Positions 28,586 through 39,088 of a stretch of DNA of 64,000 nucleotides are shown piece after piece. Below the pieces are notes generated by a model. That model saw only the letters and a program-made list of their open reading frames with translations. It had not been told where the DNA came from and made no database searches. The position numbers and the translations under genes were made by a program. Source of the stretch: Hyphomonas sp. (lineage in GTDB: Bacteria; Pseudomonadota; Alphaproteobacteria; Caulobacterales; Hyphomonadaceae); assembly GCF_018402285.1 (NCBI RefSeq), contig NZ_JAGYJH010000004.1, positions 124,001 to 188,000 of the forward strand. The letters run 5' to 3'. How positions within the stretch are numbered: position 1 is the stretch's first letter; the number at the start of each line of letters is the position of its first letter.

Positions 28586-29848
28586 CTAGGCGGCAATCCG
28601 CATCCGGACAAAGGGACCGATCAGGGACGCGGCCAGGAAGGTTTGCGGGGTGTGATAGCTGCGCTTTTCCGTAACGCGCCAGCTGAGGCCGGGATGGTCG
28701 GCCACGCGGCCCATGGCCTCATTGATGCGCTCGGCGAGGCGCACGCCTCCCCGGTAAGGTGTTGCGGGTAGGGAAATTGTAAAGACGCCTGGCTGGACCA
28801 GCGCGGCGCAATCGGTGTCGCGTATCTGGCTGCGGATGATGTCTCCGGCCGCGCGCTGGGCTGTGTGGGATTTGGCTGCGTCCACGTCTAGGCGCAGCGT
28901 GAGGACAGACAGGGCCTCGGCTTGTTCACCGGCAACCTCCATCTGGCGCGGCAGGTGGGCCTCGAAGAAGCCACGCGTAAACAGGCCCGAAACAATGTCG
29001 GTAACGGCCATGGCAGAGAGGCCGGGCAGGGGCATCATCGGCGCGCTGGCGTGCAGACGGCGGCAATGGGTTTCGATAGCGGTCAGGTTTGCTTCGTCTT
29101 CAGCGTCAGGGTCGATGATGTCCGTTGCGTGGCTGAGCAGGGCGAGTTCGCGCTCGGTAAACTCTGCCTGCGGACGGCTTAGAACAATCAGGGGAAGGCC
29201 CGAAAGGCCGTCTTCCTCCGATATCCAGCGGCCCATGCCGCTTGCGTCCTCATGCGCCATGCTGAGGTCGATGAGGGCTGCGGCAAAGCGCTTGCTGGCC
29301 ATGTGCTGGCGCGCTGTGGCGCGGGAGAGGGCGGCGGTGATTTCCACGCCTCGATGGCGCAGGGCGCCCTGCAGCGACAGGAAGAAGGGCGAGCCATCGC
29401 CAAGATACAGCAGCGCCGGGACGGCATCGACATTGACCGGCGGAAGCCTGGTGCCGAGCTGCAGGGATGTCTCGCGGCGGATAGCGGCTTCGCGCTGGCG
29501 GCTGGCGCGGCGGGAAAGGGCGGCAAGGCGGCTGCGCAGGCTTGCCATGTCCTTGTCGAGCCGTAGCTCGATGGCGCCCTCGATCCGGGGCGCGGGCTGG
29601 GCCAGCGTGTTGAGGATGACAATCTGGCGGGGCGTACCTATCATCGCGGCGCGGCCGAGGCGTTCGAGTGTTTCCGGCGCGGCGCTTTCCCGGTCAACGA
29701 ACAGCGGGTCGGGCGCAGAGTAATCGATGGAGGGGGACGCGGTGTAGGGGCGCAGGCCGGCCGCCTTTAGGCGGATCATGATCTGCTCCAGGCGAGGGCT
29801 TCCGCCAGCCACCTCGATGGGAGGATCGTAGAAGGAAAAATCCAGCAT
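28586..29848 (-). CDS. PopA-like protein: two receiver-like domains and a degenerate GGDEF domain
   Basis: 420 residues in three parts: a receiver-like domain (1-130; acidic residue Asp52 in FVDRE), a second receiver-like domain (about 145-260; Asp194 in ALIDLS) and a GGDEF-family domain (about 280-415; starts TDIVSGLFTRGFFEAHL). The catalytic GGDEF signature is replaced by QPGVF (352-356), so cyclase activity is unlikely, while the inhibitory-site motif RxxD is kept as RDTD (343-346), exactly five residues before it. This architecture is that of Caulobacter PopA, a c-di-GMP effector that helps ClpXP degrade CtrA. Ortholog status is inferred from architecture only. It ends 12 nt from mfd, on the opposite strand. 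Confidence 0.72.
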   Translation of the reverse strand: MLDFSFYDPPIEVAGGSPRLEQIMIRLKAAGLRPYTASPSIDYSAPDPLFVDRESAAPETLERLGRAAMIGTPRQIVILNTLAQPAPRIEGAIELRLDKDMASLRSRLAALSRRASRQREAAIRRETSLQLGTRLPPVNVDAVPALLYLGDGSPFFLSLQGALRHRGVEITAALSRATARQHMASKRFAAALIDLSMAHEDASGMGRWISEEDGLSGLPLIVLSRPQAEFTERELALLSHATDIIDPDAEDEANLTAIETHCRRLHASAPMMPLPGLSAMAVTDIVSGLFTRGFFEAHLPRQMEVAGEQAEALSVLTLRLDVDAAKSHTAQRAAGDIIRSQIRDTDCAALVQPGVFTISLPATPYRGGVRLAERINEAMGRVADHPGLSWRVTEKRSYHTPQTFLAASLIGPFVRMRIAA

Positions 29849-30000
29849 GCCGGTACGCGCCTGAAACTCGGTGAAAACTCGCGGAAATCTCTTAGAAATC
29901 GGGCCGGGAGCGACGTCGCGGCACCCCTTCCTTTTGCGCCTGCCACCCTTAAAGTTCCGCTAATCAGACCATTAACATCAGGACATGAGGGAGACCTGTC

Positions 30001-31098
30001 ATGGCTCAAGGGCCGCTCGCGGGCGTAAAGATTGTTGAATTTGCGGGCATTGGTCCGGGACCGTTCTGCGGCATGCTTCTCTCGGACATGGGCGCCGATG
30101 TGATTCGCATCGACCGTCCGGGTAATGGCAAGCCGGGCCGCGCTGAGGATGTCGTCGGCCGGGGGCGTCGCTCTATCGGTCTGAACCTGAAGGATCCGGC
30201 CGATGTCGAAGTGGCGCTGAAACTGATCGCGCAGGCCGACGCCCTGATCGAGGGCTTCCGTCCCGGCGTGATGGAGCGCAACGGCCTTGGCCCGGATGTG
30301 GCGCTCGCCCGCAATCCGAGGCTCGTTTACGGGCGCATGACCGGCTGGGGCCAGACCGGCGCGCTCTCTCATTCGGCAGGCCACGACCTCAACTATATCG
30401 CCATCACCGGCGCCCTTCATGCGATGGGCGACGGCGATGGGCGTCCGCGTCCGCCACTGAACCTTGTCGGCGACTATGGGGGCGGCGCGCTCTATCTGGC
30501 GATGGGTGTTCTGGCGGCGATCATAAACGTCAAGAATGGTGGCAAGGGCCAGGTTATCGACGTGGCGATGTCGGACGGCGCAGCTTCGCTGACAGCCATG
30601 TTCTGGGGCATGCGCGCCATGGGGGTATGGACCGACGAGCGCGAAGCCAACATGCTCGATGGCGGCGCCCACTTCTACGACACATACGAGACCAAGGACG
30701 GCAAGTGGATTTCACTCGGTTCCATCGAGCCGCAATTCTACGCGATCCTGCGCGAGAAGGCGGGCCTCACCGATCCGGCATTCGATGCCCAGATGGACCG
30801 CTCCAAATGGCCGGAGCTGAAGCAGAAGGTCATGGCGGTGATCAAGACCAAGACCCAGGCCGAGTGGAACACCATTATGGAAGGCACCGACATCTGCTAC
30901 GCGCCTGTGCTCTCGATGGCCGACGCGCCGGCCTACAGGCACAATGTTGATCGCGGCACCTTTGTCGAGATCGAGGGTGTGGTTCAGCCTGCGCCCGCGC
31001 CGCGCTTCTCCGCGACACCAGGCGCCATTCAGGGCCGTCCGCCGGGCCTCGGTGAACATACTGAAGCGATCCTCAGGGACTGGGGCGTCTCGCGCTGA
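30001..31098 (+). CDS. CaiB/BaiF CoA-transferase family protein, alpha-methylacyl-CoA racemase type
   Basis: 365 residues. The residues aligned by motif with the catalytic set of mycobacterial MCR are present: His128 (SAGHDLNY), Asp158 (GDYGGGALYLAMG) and Glu243 (SIEPQFYAIL), each shifted by two from MCR. The N-terminal GIGPGPFCGMLLSDMGADVIRID is typical. The family inverts 2-methylacyl-CoA stereochemistry so branched chains can enter beta-oxidation. The stop shares one base with the next gene's ATG. A second family member starts at 63884. Confidence 0.88.
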   Translation: MAQGPLAGVKIVEFAGIGPGPFCGMLLSDMGADVIRIDRPGNGKPGRAEDVVGRGRRSIGLNLKDPADVEVALKLIAQADALIEGFRPGVMERNGLGPDVALARNPRLVYGRMTGWGQTGALSHSAGHDLNYIAITGALHAMGDGDGRPRPPLNLVGDYGGGALYLAMGVLAAIINVKNGGKGQVIDVAMSDGAASLTAMFWGMRAMGVWTDEREANMLDGGAHFYDTYETKDGKWISLGSIEPQFYAILREKAGLTDPAFDAQMDRSKWPELKQKVMAVIKTKTQAEWNTIMEGTDICYAPVLSMADAPAYRHNVDRGTFVEIEGVVQPAPAPRFSATPGAIQGRPPGLGEHTEAILRDWGVSR

Positions 31099-31835
31099 TG
31101 AGCGCGCTTCCCGGCACGACCGGGCGGCGGCGCATCTATCTGATGCGGCACGGCTTTGTGGACTATACGTCGGCAGCCGTGCGCGCCGCGCGCGATCCCA
31201 AGGTGGCAACATTGACCGAGCGGGGCGTCGAGGAAGCGCGCGCCGCCGGGGTTGCCCTGTCCGAAGTCCATTTTGATCTTGCCCTCTGTTCGGGCCTCGC
31301 ACGCACGCGGCAGACGGCGGAGTTTGTGCTGGCCGAGCATCCCACTGCGCCCGCCCTTGAAGAAGACGCGCGTTTCGGCGAGCTGCGGTCAGGCAGCTAC
31401 ATGGACTTTCACTCGGCAGAGCACCTTGCCGCGGTGATGACGTTCACCTTCGAGCAGGCCGGCGAGCCGGAAGCCGCCTTCCTGCCTGGCGGGGAGCGAT
31501 TTGCGGACGCGCTGATCCGGATTCGCGAGGCGTTGGCCGACCTCCTGGCCCGTCCTGACTGGGCAACGGCGCTCGTGGTCGCACACGAAGTCGTGAACCG
31601 GATGCTGCTGGCGGACGTGATCGGCGCGCCGCTGGGAGCGAGCGCAGGCTTCGAGCAGGACACTGGCTGCATCAACATCCTCGATTTCGACCTGGTGCCG
31701 GCCGAGACGGGGGAGGGCACCCTTGTCGAGCGGGGTGTCATCAAGGCGGTGAACCTGACACCGGCTAACTACCTGAAAAACGGGATGAATTTGCGCAGCC
31801 TTGAGGCCATTTTCACGCGGCCGGCAGAAGACTGA
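31098..31835 (+). CDS. Histidine phosphatase family protein
   Basis: 245-residue phosphoglycerate-mutase-like phosphatase with the catalytic RHG in YLMRHGFVDY and the second arginine in SGLARTRQTAEFVL. The later VVAHEVVNRMLL supplies the second histidine. Substrate unknown. It shares one base with the upstream racemase gene, so the two are co-translated; a role in acyl-CoA metabolism is possible but unproven. Confidence 0.85.
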   Translation: MSALPGTTGRRRIYLMRHGFVDYTSAAVRAARDPKVATLTERGVEEARAAGVALSEVHFDLALCSGLARTRQTAEFVLAEHPTAPALEEDARFGELRSGSYMDFHSAEHLAAVMTFTFEQAGEPEAAFLPGGERFADALIRIREALADLLARPDWATALVVAHEVVNRMLLADVIGAPLGASAGFEQDTGCINILDFDLVPAETGEGTLVERGVIKAVNLTPANYLKNGMNLRSLEAIFTRPAED

Positions 31836-31984
31836 AGCAGGCTTCCGCTGCGGTCCTGGGCGGCGCGCCAATCCGCCGGCTCCGGTTGCGGCCAGTTCCC
31901 GCGCGGCGTTCCCGGTTCCCCTCACAGGCGAGTGATCCCGAACCTGAACCCCAAATAACAACACCGGTGCGCCAATATTCAGAC

Positions 31985-32000
31985 TTAATCCCTTATTAAC
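31985..32000 (+). promoter_or_regulatory. CtrA-type binding site
   Basis: TTAA-N7-TTAAC matches the full CtrA consensus (TTAA, seven bases, TTAA). It is 150 nt after the phosphatase gene and about 240 nt before rpmF, with a terminator between it and rpmF. CtrA is a known cell-cycle regulator in Caulobacterales and Hyphomonadaceae. Binding is inferred. Confidence 0.55.
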
Positions 32001-32009
32001 TAAACCTGT

Positions 32010-32102
32010 CAGCGCAGAGCCAAATCAGGCAGCTTGCCCGGGCAAAGCACTGACGTCCTTCTTGCATACCTTGGCCGGCCTTAGGGCCGGCCATTTTGTT
32101 TT
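32010..32102 (+). ncRNA. Candidate CtrA-controlled small RNA
   Basis: A short unit lies between the CtrA box and an intrinsic terminator, with no start codon or ORF. If the second TTAAC acts as the -35 region, a start near 32030 would give an RNA of about 70-75 nt: a 5' hairpin (TTGC-CCGG-GCAA) plus the terminator hairpin with a U-rich tail, which would suit Hfq binding. The -10 element is weak, so boundaries are approximate. Strand and existence are inferred. Confidence 0.35.
32072..32102 (+). terminator. Rho-independent terminator of the intergenic unit
   Basis: Perfect 9-bp stem TGGCCGGCC/GGCCGGCCA with TTAG loop, followed by TTTTGTTTT. It is 237 nt downstream of the nearest stop codon, so it more likely ends a short transcript than the phosphatase mRNA. 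Confidence 0.85.
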
Positions 32103-32238
32103 GGCCCGGGGAGAAGCGGCCCGCTGCTGAAATTGATGCCGTTTCGCGCTTGCCATCGCCGATTGGCTGCGTTAACAGGCGCGCTTTCCCGCGATCCCTC
32201 TTGGGCAGCGGACCCACCAGATTCCGGAAGCAAGTGCC

Positions 32239-32424
32239 ATGGCAGTCCCCAAGAGTAAGAAATCGAAATCGCGCACGCGCATGCGCCGCTCGCACGACCG
32301 TCTGGCGATGAACACCTACATCGAAGACGCGACCTCCGGTGAGCTTCGTCGCCCGCACCACATCGACCTTAAAACGGGCATGTACCGCGGAAAGCAGATC
32401 CTCGAGCCGAGCGACGACATCTAG
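32239..32424 (+). CDS. rpmF: 50S ribosomal protein L32
   Basis: 61-residue basic protein with the L32 N terminus [20 protein letters not shown] and the conserved [18 protein letters not shown]. It lacks the zinc cysteines found in some bacteria, as is usual in alphaproteobacteria. It is followed by a terminator. Confidence 0.96.
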   Translation: MAVPKSKKSKSRTRMRRSHDRLAMNTYIEDATSGELRRPHHIDLKTGMYRGKQILEPSDDI

Positions 32425-33816
<1,392 letters not shown>

Positions 33817-33938
33817 CCGGCGCGACGGGGCATATTGGTTGCACAAAACCTAACCCGGCGCGGAAAGATTGCCGCGCCGGTTAGCCACATAATCACGCAG
33901 ATTTGCTAGCAACCGCCTCAGGATATGGGGGCGGTCCT

Positions 33939-35810
33939 ATGTGGCATCGTATTCTTGGGACAGGCTGGACTCTCCAGGGAGAGTTGATCACCAGCCTGGA
34001 CCTTGTTCGCAGACTGGCCGCCGACATGGCTGGCCGCCTGATCGCCTGCGCAGTTGTCGCTGCTCTGGTGGCTTACTCGGCATCGCTCAATCTGGCTGCG
34101 CTGTGGGTGGTGCTGGTCTGCCTGAATGAGCTCTCAGAGCTCAGGCTTGCCAACCGGATGCGTGACACCAGCCTGTCCGACCGCGCCAGACTGGTCCCTT
34201 ACATGCTGCATCTCGGCGCAGGGGCGGCGCTTTGGACCGGCATGTGTCTGACCCTTTGGCTGGGGGGGGACTTCATCGACAAGCTGACCGCCGGAGCGAC
34301 GCTGATTGGCATCCTGATCCATGGGTCCCTGTTCTACAATGAAAGCAGGCTGCAGTCGCTGGTAACCGGCGCTCCTCCTGTCGCCGGAGCGGCGCTGATG
34401 ATTGTCTCCGCGGTTACGGATCCACTTCTGAACGACAGAGAGAAAGTGGTCGCCTGCGTGGCGCTGTTCAGCCTTTGCGCGTACCTCAGCACTGGCGTAT
34501 ACCGAGGTGTGCGCACCCGCGAAACGCTGCGCGGCCTGATTGCCACCACCGCCCGGCTTGCAGCTGAAGACCCGCTTACAGGTCTTCACAATCGAAGATC
34601 CTTTTTTGAAAAGGTGGAAGCACATTCGGCGCCGGGCGCTGCCTTCATCATCGCTTTTGTCGATCTCGACAGGTTCAAGCCCCTGAATGATGAATTCGGC
34701 CACGCGGTCGGTGATGAGGTTCTCAAAGTGATCGCCCGGCGGCTGGAGCAGCATCCCGGCGTCGTGGCAGCGGCGCGGCTTGGCGGTGACGAATTCGCGT
34801 TTCTCTGCCCGCTGCCCGCTGATGAAACAGTGGCCGATCGGCAGATGACCGAAATCCGCAACAGCCTGGTTTCGCCGATCCCTTCGGCAGCAGGTGTCGT
34901 TTCTGTCGGAGCCTCGATCGGGTGGATTCGCGCTGCCGATGCAGCTTCTGCCGCGTCAGACCTTCTCAATTGGGCAGACGTTGCCATGCGGCGTGCAAAG
35001 GTCGAGCGCCTGGGGCTGGTGGAATTCGATCCGGTCGCTGATTCTGCGGCGCTGACTTCCTCTGCCATCGAGATCGCTTTCCGGCAGGCGCTGGCCAATG
35101 AACGGATCAGGGCAGCGCTGCAGCCGATCATCTCGGCCAGAAGCGGGAAGATCGTCACGATGGAACTGTTGGCCAGATGGCCCGACAGTGGCTTTGACAG
35201 GGACCCGGGTCCGCAGGAGTTCATTCCAATCGCGGAACGACTGGGCCTGCTGAATGAAATGATGTGGTCCACTCTGCGCCAGGCGCTTCCGCTCCTTTCT
35301 GGCACGGCCTGGTCGCTGGCAATCAATGTGTCGCCGTCGCAGCTGACCTCGAGCTATTTCCTGCAGAAGCTGATGGCTCTGGTCCGGCAGTACGGGGTTG
35401 TGCCTGGCCGAATCGAACTCGAGATCACCGAACAGGTCGCCTTCCGGAATGTGGCAGAGAACTGCGCGGTCCTGAACGAAGCGCGGGCACTCGGGTTTCG
35501 AGTCGTGCTGGATGACTTTGGCGCAGGGTATTCATCGCTCGCGATGCTGGACCGGCTACCGCTCGACAAGATCAAGCTGGACCGTGAGTTTGTGGGCGAA
35601 CTGAAGGCGCGCACCGAAATCCAGAAGATTCTCAAGGCGACTGTATCTCTCGCTCATGAGCTTGGAATGATCTGTTCAGTAGAGGGAATCGAATGCCCTG
35701 AAACTGCGGCGATGGTCACGGGGTTCGGCTGCGACCAGATCCAGGGATATTGGATTGGTCGACCTGAAGTAATCGATCAACACCCTGTTTTGTTTGGAAT
35801 TGCCAGCTGA
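33939..35810 (+). CDS. GGDEF-EAL membrane protein (c-di-GMP turnover)
   Basis: 623 residues: several N-terminal membrane segments (about residues 25-175), GGDEF domain (about 215-370) with intact RLGGDEFAFL but no RxxD inhibitory site before it, and EAL domain (about 385-620). The EAL signature reads ELL (MELLARW), a conservative change, and DDFGAGYSS with KLDREF are intact. Both synthesis and hydrolysis of c-di-GMP are possible. The ATG at 33939 has GGGGGCGG upstream and is preferred to 33903. Confidence 0.87.
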   Translation: MWHRILGTGWTLQGELITSLDLVRRLAADMAGRLIACAVVAALVAYSASLNLAALWVVLVCLNELSELRLANRMRDTSLSDRARLVPYMLHLGAGAALWTGMCLTLWLGGDFIDKLTAGATLIGILIHGSLFYNESRLQSLVTGAPPVAGAALMIVSAVTDPLLNDREKVVACVALFSLCAYLSTGVYRGVRTRETLRGLIATTARLAAEDPLTGLHNRRSFFEKVEAHSAPGAAFIIAFVDLDRFKPLNDEFGHAVGDEVLKVIARRLEQHPGVVAAARLGGDEFAFLCPLPADETVADRQMTEIRNSLVSPIPSAAGVVSVGASIGWIRAADAASAASDLLNWADVAMRRAKVERLGLVEFDPVADSAALTSSAIEIAFRQALANERIRAALQPIISARSGKIVTMELLARWPDSGFDRDPGPQEFIPIAERLGLLNEMMWSTLRQALPLLSGTAWSLAINVSPSQLTSSYFLQKLMALVRQYGVVPGRIELEITEQVAFRNVAENCAVLNEARALGFRVVLDDFGAGYSSLAMLDRLPLDKIKLDREFVGELKARTEIQKILKATVSLAHELGMICSVEGIECPETAAMVTGFGCDQIQGYWIGRPEVIDQHPVLFGIAS

Positions 35811-35895
35811 GATCTGCCGGGGGCGCCAGACAGCGCCCGGCCCGGAAATTGTGTGGGTAAGAAATTGGTTACTACGCGCCTGTATGTGTCGGATC

Positions 35896-36195
35896 ATGGT
35901 TTCACGGCTCCAGGCCCTCGGGCTCAGTCTTCTTGTGCTCTACTTTGCCTTCCACGCTTTTGCGGGGGAGAAGGGGCTCGGCCGTTGGACGGATGCCCAG
36001 ATTGAACTGGAAACCCGCAAGACTGAACTCGTTGAATTGCAAAAAGAAATCGAGCTCCTGCGGATCGATATCCGGCGGCTGACCCCTGGCTCGGTCGACC
36101 CCGATTATGTCGAGGCACTGGCCCGTGATAAGCTCGCATTCGTCTATCCGGGAGAAATTGTTCTCCTCACACCTGAACGCAGCTCTGCAAATTGA
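35896..36195 (+). CDS. ftsB: Septum formation initiator FtsB/DivIC family protein
   Basis: 99-residue bitopic protein: short cytoplasmic tail, one membrane helix (LQALGLSLLVLYFAFHAFAG) and a heptad-patterned coiled coil (QIELETRKTELVELQKEI), ending with the family motif around VEALARDKLAFVYPGEIVLL. It links FtsQ and FtsL in the divisome. Upstream in-frame starts exist (ATG 35884 and 35794); 35896 fits the family best. It precedes pdhA by 66 nt, a typical alphaproteobacterial neighbourhood (eno-ftsB-pdh). Confidence 0.87.
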   Translation: MVSRLQALGLSLLVLYFAFHAFAGEKGLGRWTDAQIELETRKTELVELQKEIELLRIDIRRLTPGSVDPDYVEALARDKLAFVYPGEIVLLTPERSSAN

Positions 36196-36261
36196 CAACG
36201 TTGCTCTGACTTGTCGTTGCAAAAATGCAGCGTCATAAGGGCCTCCGGGAGGCACATCGTC

Positions 36262-37275
36262 ATGGCAACAAAACCCAAGAGTGCAAAAAAGGCACCCATA
36301 AAAGCGACCAAGGCAGAAATGCTTGCCTTCTACCGCGAGATGCTGCTGATCCGGCGTTTCGAGGAGAAGGCTGGCCAGCTTTACGGCATGGGCAAGATCG
36401 CAGGCTTCTGCCACCTCTATATCGGGCAGGAAGCGGTCGTCACCGGCATGCAGGCCTGCCTGAAAGAGGGAGACCAGGTCATCACCGGTTACCGCGACCA
36501 CGGCCATATGCTGGCCTGTGGCATGGACCCCAACGGCGTGATGGCGGAGCTGACCGGTCGCATCGGCGGCCTGTCCCGTGGCAAGGGCGGCTCCATGCAC
36601 ATGTTCTCGAAAGAGAAGAACTTCTATGGCGGCCACGGCATCGTCGGCGCGCAGGTGCCGCTGGGCACAGGCCTTGCCTTCGCCAACAAGTATCGCGGCA
36701 ACGACAATGTCAGCCTTGCCTATTTTGGCGATGGCGCTGCCAACCAGGGCCAGGTCTACGAGGCGTTCAACATGGCGTCCCTCTGGAAGCTGCCGGTCGT
36801 CTACGTGATCGAGAACAACATGTACGCGATGGGCACGAGCGTTGAGCGCCATGCCTCCGAGACCGAGCTTTACAAGCGCGGCATCTCTTTCGAGATCGAG
36901 GGCGAGGAAGTTGATGGCATGGATGTACTTGCGGTGCGTGAAGCCGGCGAAAAGGCCGTCAAGCATGCGCGCAGCGGCAAGGGTCCCTACATCCTCGAGA
37001 TGAAGACCTACCGTTATCGCGGCCATTCGATGTCGGACCCCGCGAAGTATCGCAAGCGGGAAGAGGTCGATGACATCCGCTCGCACCATGATCCGATCGA
37101 GGGCCTGAAAAGCCAGATCATCGAGCTTGGCCATGCGACCGAAGACGATCTGAAAAAGATCGACAACGAGATCAAGGCCATCGTGAAAGAGGCAGCCGAC
37201 TTCTCCCTGGAGAGCCCGGAGCCGGACGCGAGCGAGCTGTGGACGGATGTTCTCATCGAAGAGGCTGTAGGATGA
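36262..37275 (+). CDS. pdhA: Pyruvate dehydrogenase E1 component, alpha subunit
   Basis: 337-residue E1 alpha. The thiamine diphosphate motif begins GDGAANQGQVYEAFN and ends VIENN; LLIRRFEEKAGQLYGMG and FCHLYIGQEA are typical, and the phosphorylation-loop region TYRYRGHSMSDPAKYR is conserved. With PdhB it decarboxylates pyruvate and acetylates E2. The ATG at 36262 follows GGGAGG. The stop overlaps the MAPEG gene by 4 nt. Confidence 0.96.
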   Translation: MATKPKSAKKAPIKATKAEMLAFYREMLLIRRFEEKAGQLYGMGKIAGFCHLYIGQEAVVTGMQACLKEGDQVITGYRDHGHMLACGMDPNGVMAELTGRIGGLSRGKGGSMHMFSKEKNFYGGHGIVGAQVPLGTGLAFANKYRGNDNVSLAYFGDGAANQGQVYEAFNMASLWKLPVVYVIENNMYAMGTSVERHASETELYKRGISFEIEGEEVDGMDVLAVREAGEKAVKHARSGKGPYILEMKTYRYRGHSMSDPAKYRKREEVDDIRSHHDPIEGLKSQIIELGHATEDDLKKIDNEIKAIVKEAADFSLESPEPDASELWTDVLIEEAVG

Positions 37276-37676
37276 GTGTCGAGCTTTCCTGGTTATCTGC
37301 CACGGTGGCGCTCTTCCTCGTTTACATTCTCGGCGAAGTCGTAACCGGAAATCGTCAGTACCCGATCAAGGATCTTCTGGGTCCGAGGGACGGCCTTCCT
37401 CCAGCGGGCCCGGCGTTTGGCCGGGCAAAACGCGCAACGGCCAACATGATCGAAGCGATGTGCCTGTTTGTGCCGCTCGTCCTGATCGTGGAGGCAACTG
37501 GTCGCGACAATGAATGGACGGCGCTTGGCTGCGCCATCTTCTTTTTCGCTCGTCTCGTTTTTGCGCCGCTCTACTGGTTTGGCGTGCCTGTCCTGCGCTC
37601 GCTGGCCTTTGGTGTTGGCGCGGCGGGCCTCGTCATGATTTTCCTTCAGGTTCTTCCGTTTTCCGGAGCTAATTAA
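37272..37676 (+). CDS. MAPEG family membrane protein
   Basis: 134-residue protein with about four membrane segments ([67 protein letters not shown]) and the MAPEG-like [18 protein letters not shown] proteins include glutathione transferases; small bacterial members are mostly uncharacterised. It is wedged between pdhA and pdhB (4-nt and 1-nt overlaps), so it is obligately co-translated with the complex. Confidence 0.85.
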   Translation: MSVELSWLSATVALFLVYILGEVVTGNRQYPIKDLLGPRDGLPPAGPAFGRAKRATANMIEAMCLFVPLVLIVEATGRDNEWTALGCAIFFFARLVFAPLYWFGVPVLRSLAFGVGAAGLVMIFLQVLPFSGAN

Positions 37677-39088
37677 TGTCCGTAGACATCCTTATGCCTG
37701 CGCTGTCGCCAACCATGGAAGAGGGCACGCTCTCCAAATGGCTTAAGAAAGAGGGCGATGCCATCAGGTCCGGCGACGTGATCGCCGAAATCGAAACCGA
37801 CAAGGCCACGATGGAAGTCGAAGCGGTGGATGAAGGCGTCCTCGCAAAGATCGTCGTGCCCGAGGGCACAGAGAATGTTAAGGTCAACGCCGTCATCGCG
37901 GTGCTCGCTGCTGACGGGGAGGATGTCACGAAAGCGGCGCCCTCCAGGCCAAAGGCAGACAAGGCCGGGGCCGTATCTGACGCGGACAGCGTGAAAGAAG
38001 CAAAGCAGGCCGTTCCGGAGCAGGAGGACCCAAAGCCGAAAACGCCCGAACAGCCCCGCGCCGCCGTTGTGAAAGACCCTTCTCTGCCGGAAGGCACGAC
38101 CTTCACCGACACCACCGTGCGTGACGCGCTGCGCGACGCAATGGCCGAAGAGATGCGCAAGGATGAGCGCGTCTTCGTCATGGGCGAAGAAGTGGCGCAG
38201 TATCAGGGCGCCTACAAGGTCACTCGCGAGCTGCTGCAGGAATTCGGAGATCGCCGCGTCGTGGATACGCCGATCACGGAGCATGGTTTTGCCGGCCTTG
38301 GCGTTGGCGCCGCCTTTGCAGGCCTGCGCCCCATTGTCGAGTTCATGACCTTCAACTTCGCCATGCAGGCGATCGACCAGATCATCAACTCCGCCGCCAA
38401 GACGCTCTACATGTCCGGCGGCCAGATGGGCTGCCCCATCGTGTTCCGCGGCCCCAACGGCGCTGCCAGCCGCGTTGGCGCCCAGCACAGCCAGGACTAT
38501 TCGGCCTGGTACGCCCAGATCCCCGGCCTGAAAGTCATAGCGCCCTATGACGCGGCCGATGCCAAGGGTCTCCTGAAAGCGGCCATCCGCGATCCCAACC
38601 CGGTCGTCTTCCTTGAGCATGAACTGCTCTATGGCCAGTCCTTCCCGGTGCCGGATGTCGACGACTATATCGTCCCCATCGGCAAGGCCGCGGTGAAACG
38701 TGAGGGTACAGATGTCACCCTCGTGGCTCATTCCCGCATGGTCGGCTTTGCCCTGCAGGCCGCTGAGCGCCTCGCCGAAGAGGGCATCAGCGCGGAAGTG
38801 ATCGACCTGCGCACCCTGCGCCCGCTCGATACAGACACCGTTATCGAGAGCGTGAAGAAAACGAACCGTCTCGTCTGCTGCGAGGAAGGGTGGCGATTCA
38901 TGGGCGTCGGTGCGGAAATCGCCGCCACCGTCGTCGCCGAGGCCTTCGACTGGCTCGATGCCCCCCCGGTCCGCGTGCACCAGAAAGACGTGCCCCTGCC
39001 TTACGCCGCAAACCTGGAAGCGCTTAGTCTTCCGAATGCGGATGACATTGTCGAGGCGGCCCGCAAAGTCTGTGAAGGAGCATTCTGA
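37676..39088 (+). CDS. pdhB: Pyruvate dehydrogenase E1 component, beta subunit, with lipoyl domain
   Basis: 470 residues. An N-terminal lipoyl domain (1-80) with lipoylation Lys43 in [13 protein letters not shown] and an Ala/Pro/Lys-rich linker precede the transketolase-like E1 beta core (about 135-470: [30 protein letters not shown]). E1 beta with its own lipoyl domain is known from several alphaproteobacteria. It begins on the last base of the MAPEG stop and ends sharing one base with pdhC. Confidence 0.96.
   Translation: MSVDILMPALSPTMEEGTLSKWLKKEGDAIRSGDVIAEIETDKATMEVEAVDEGVLAKIVVPEGTENVKVNAVIAVLAADGEDVTKAAPSRPKADKAGAVSDADSVKEAKQAVPEQEDPKPKTPEQPRAAVVKDPSLPEGTTFTDTTVRDALRDAMAEEMRKDERVFVMGEEVAQYQGAYKVTRELLQEFGDRRVVDTPITEHGFAGLGVGAAFAGLRPIVEFMTFNFAMQAIDQIINSAAKTLYMSGGQMGCPIVFRGPNGAASRVGAQHSQDYSAWYAQIPGLKVIAPYDAADAKGLLKAAIRDPNPVVFLEHELLYGQSFPVPDVDDYIVPIGKAAVKREGTDVTLVAHSRMVGFALQAAERLAEEGISAEVIDLRTLRPLDTDTVIESVKKTNRLVCCEEGWRFMGVGAEIAATVVAEAFDWLDAPPVRVHQKDVPLPYAANLEALSLPNADDIVEAARKVCEGAF

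Larger units (their letters stand above)
31836..32238 (+). other. 403-nt intergenic region before rpmF
   Basis: No protein gene is supported. It contains a CtrA-type box (31985-32000), a 12-bp palindrome TTGCCCGGGCAA (32034-32045), a strong terminator (32072-32102), and a weak promoter-like TTGCCA-17-TAACAG (32150-32178) ahead of rpmF. The AGCAAGTG-like sequence just before 32239 gives a poor SD. Confidence 0.6.

Noticed and set aside
30001-31098. Tandem pairing of CaiB-type genes with GGDEF genes at two places as a linked system
   Set aside because: Only two occurrences, in different orientation and without shared regulatory sequence; probably coincidence.
33851-33883. GC-rich inverted repeat after eno
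   Set aside because: The 12-bp stem has a bulge and no following T run, so a Rho-independent terminator cannot be claimed.
35857-35872. GTAA...TTAC inverted repeat before ftsB as a CtrA site
   Set aside because: Half-sites differ from TTAA and spacing is eight rather than seven bases; too weak.
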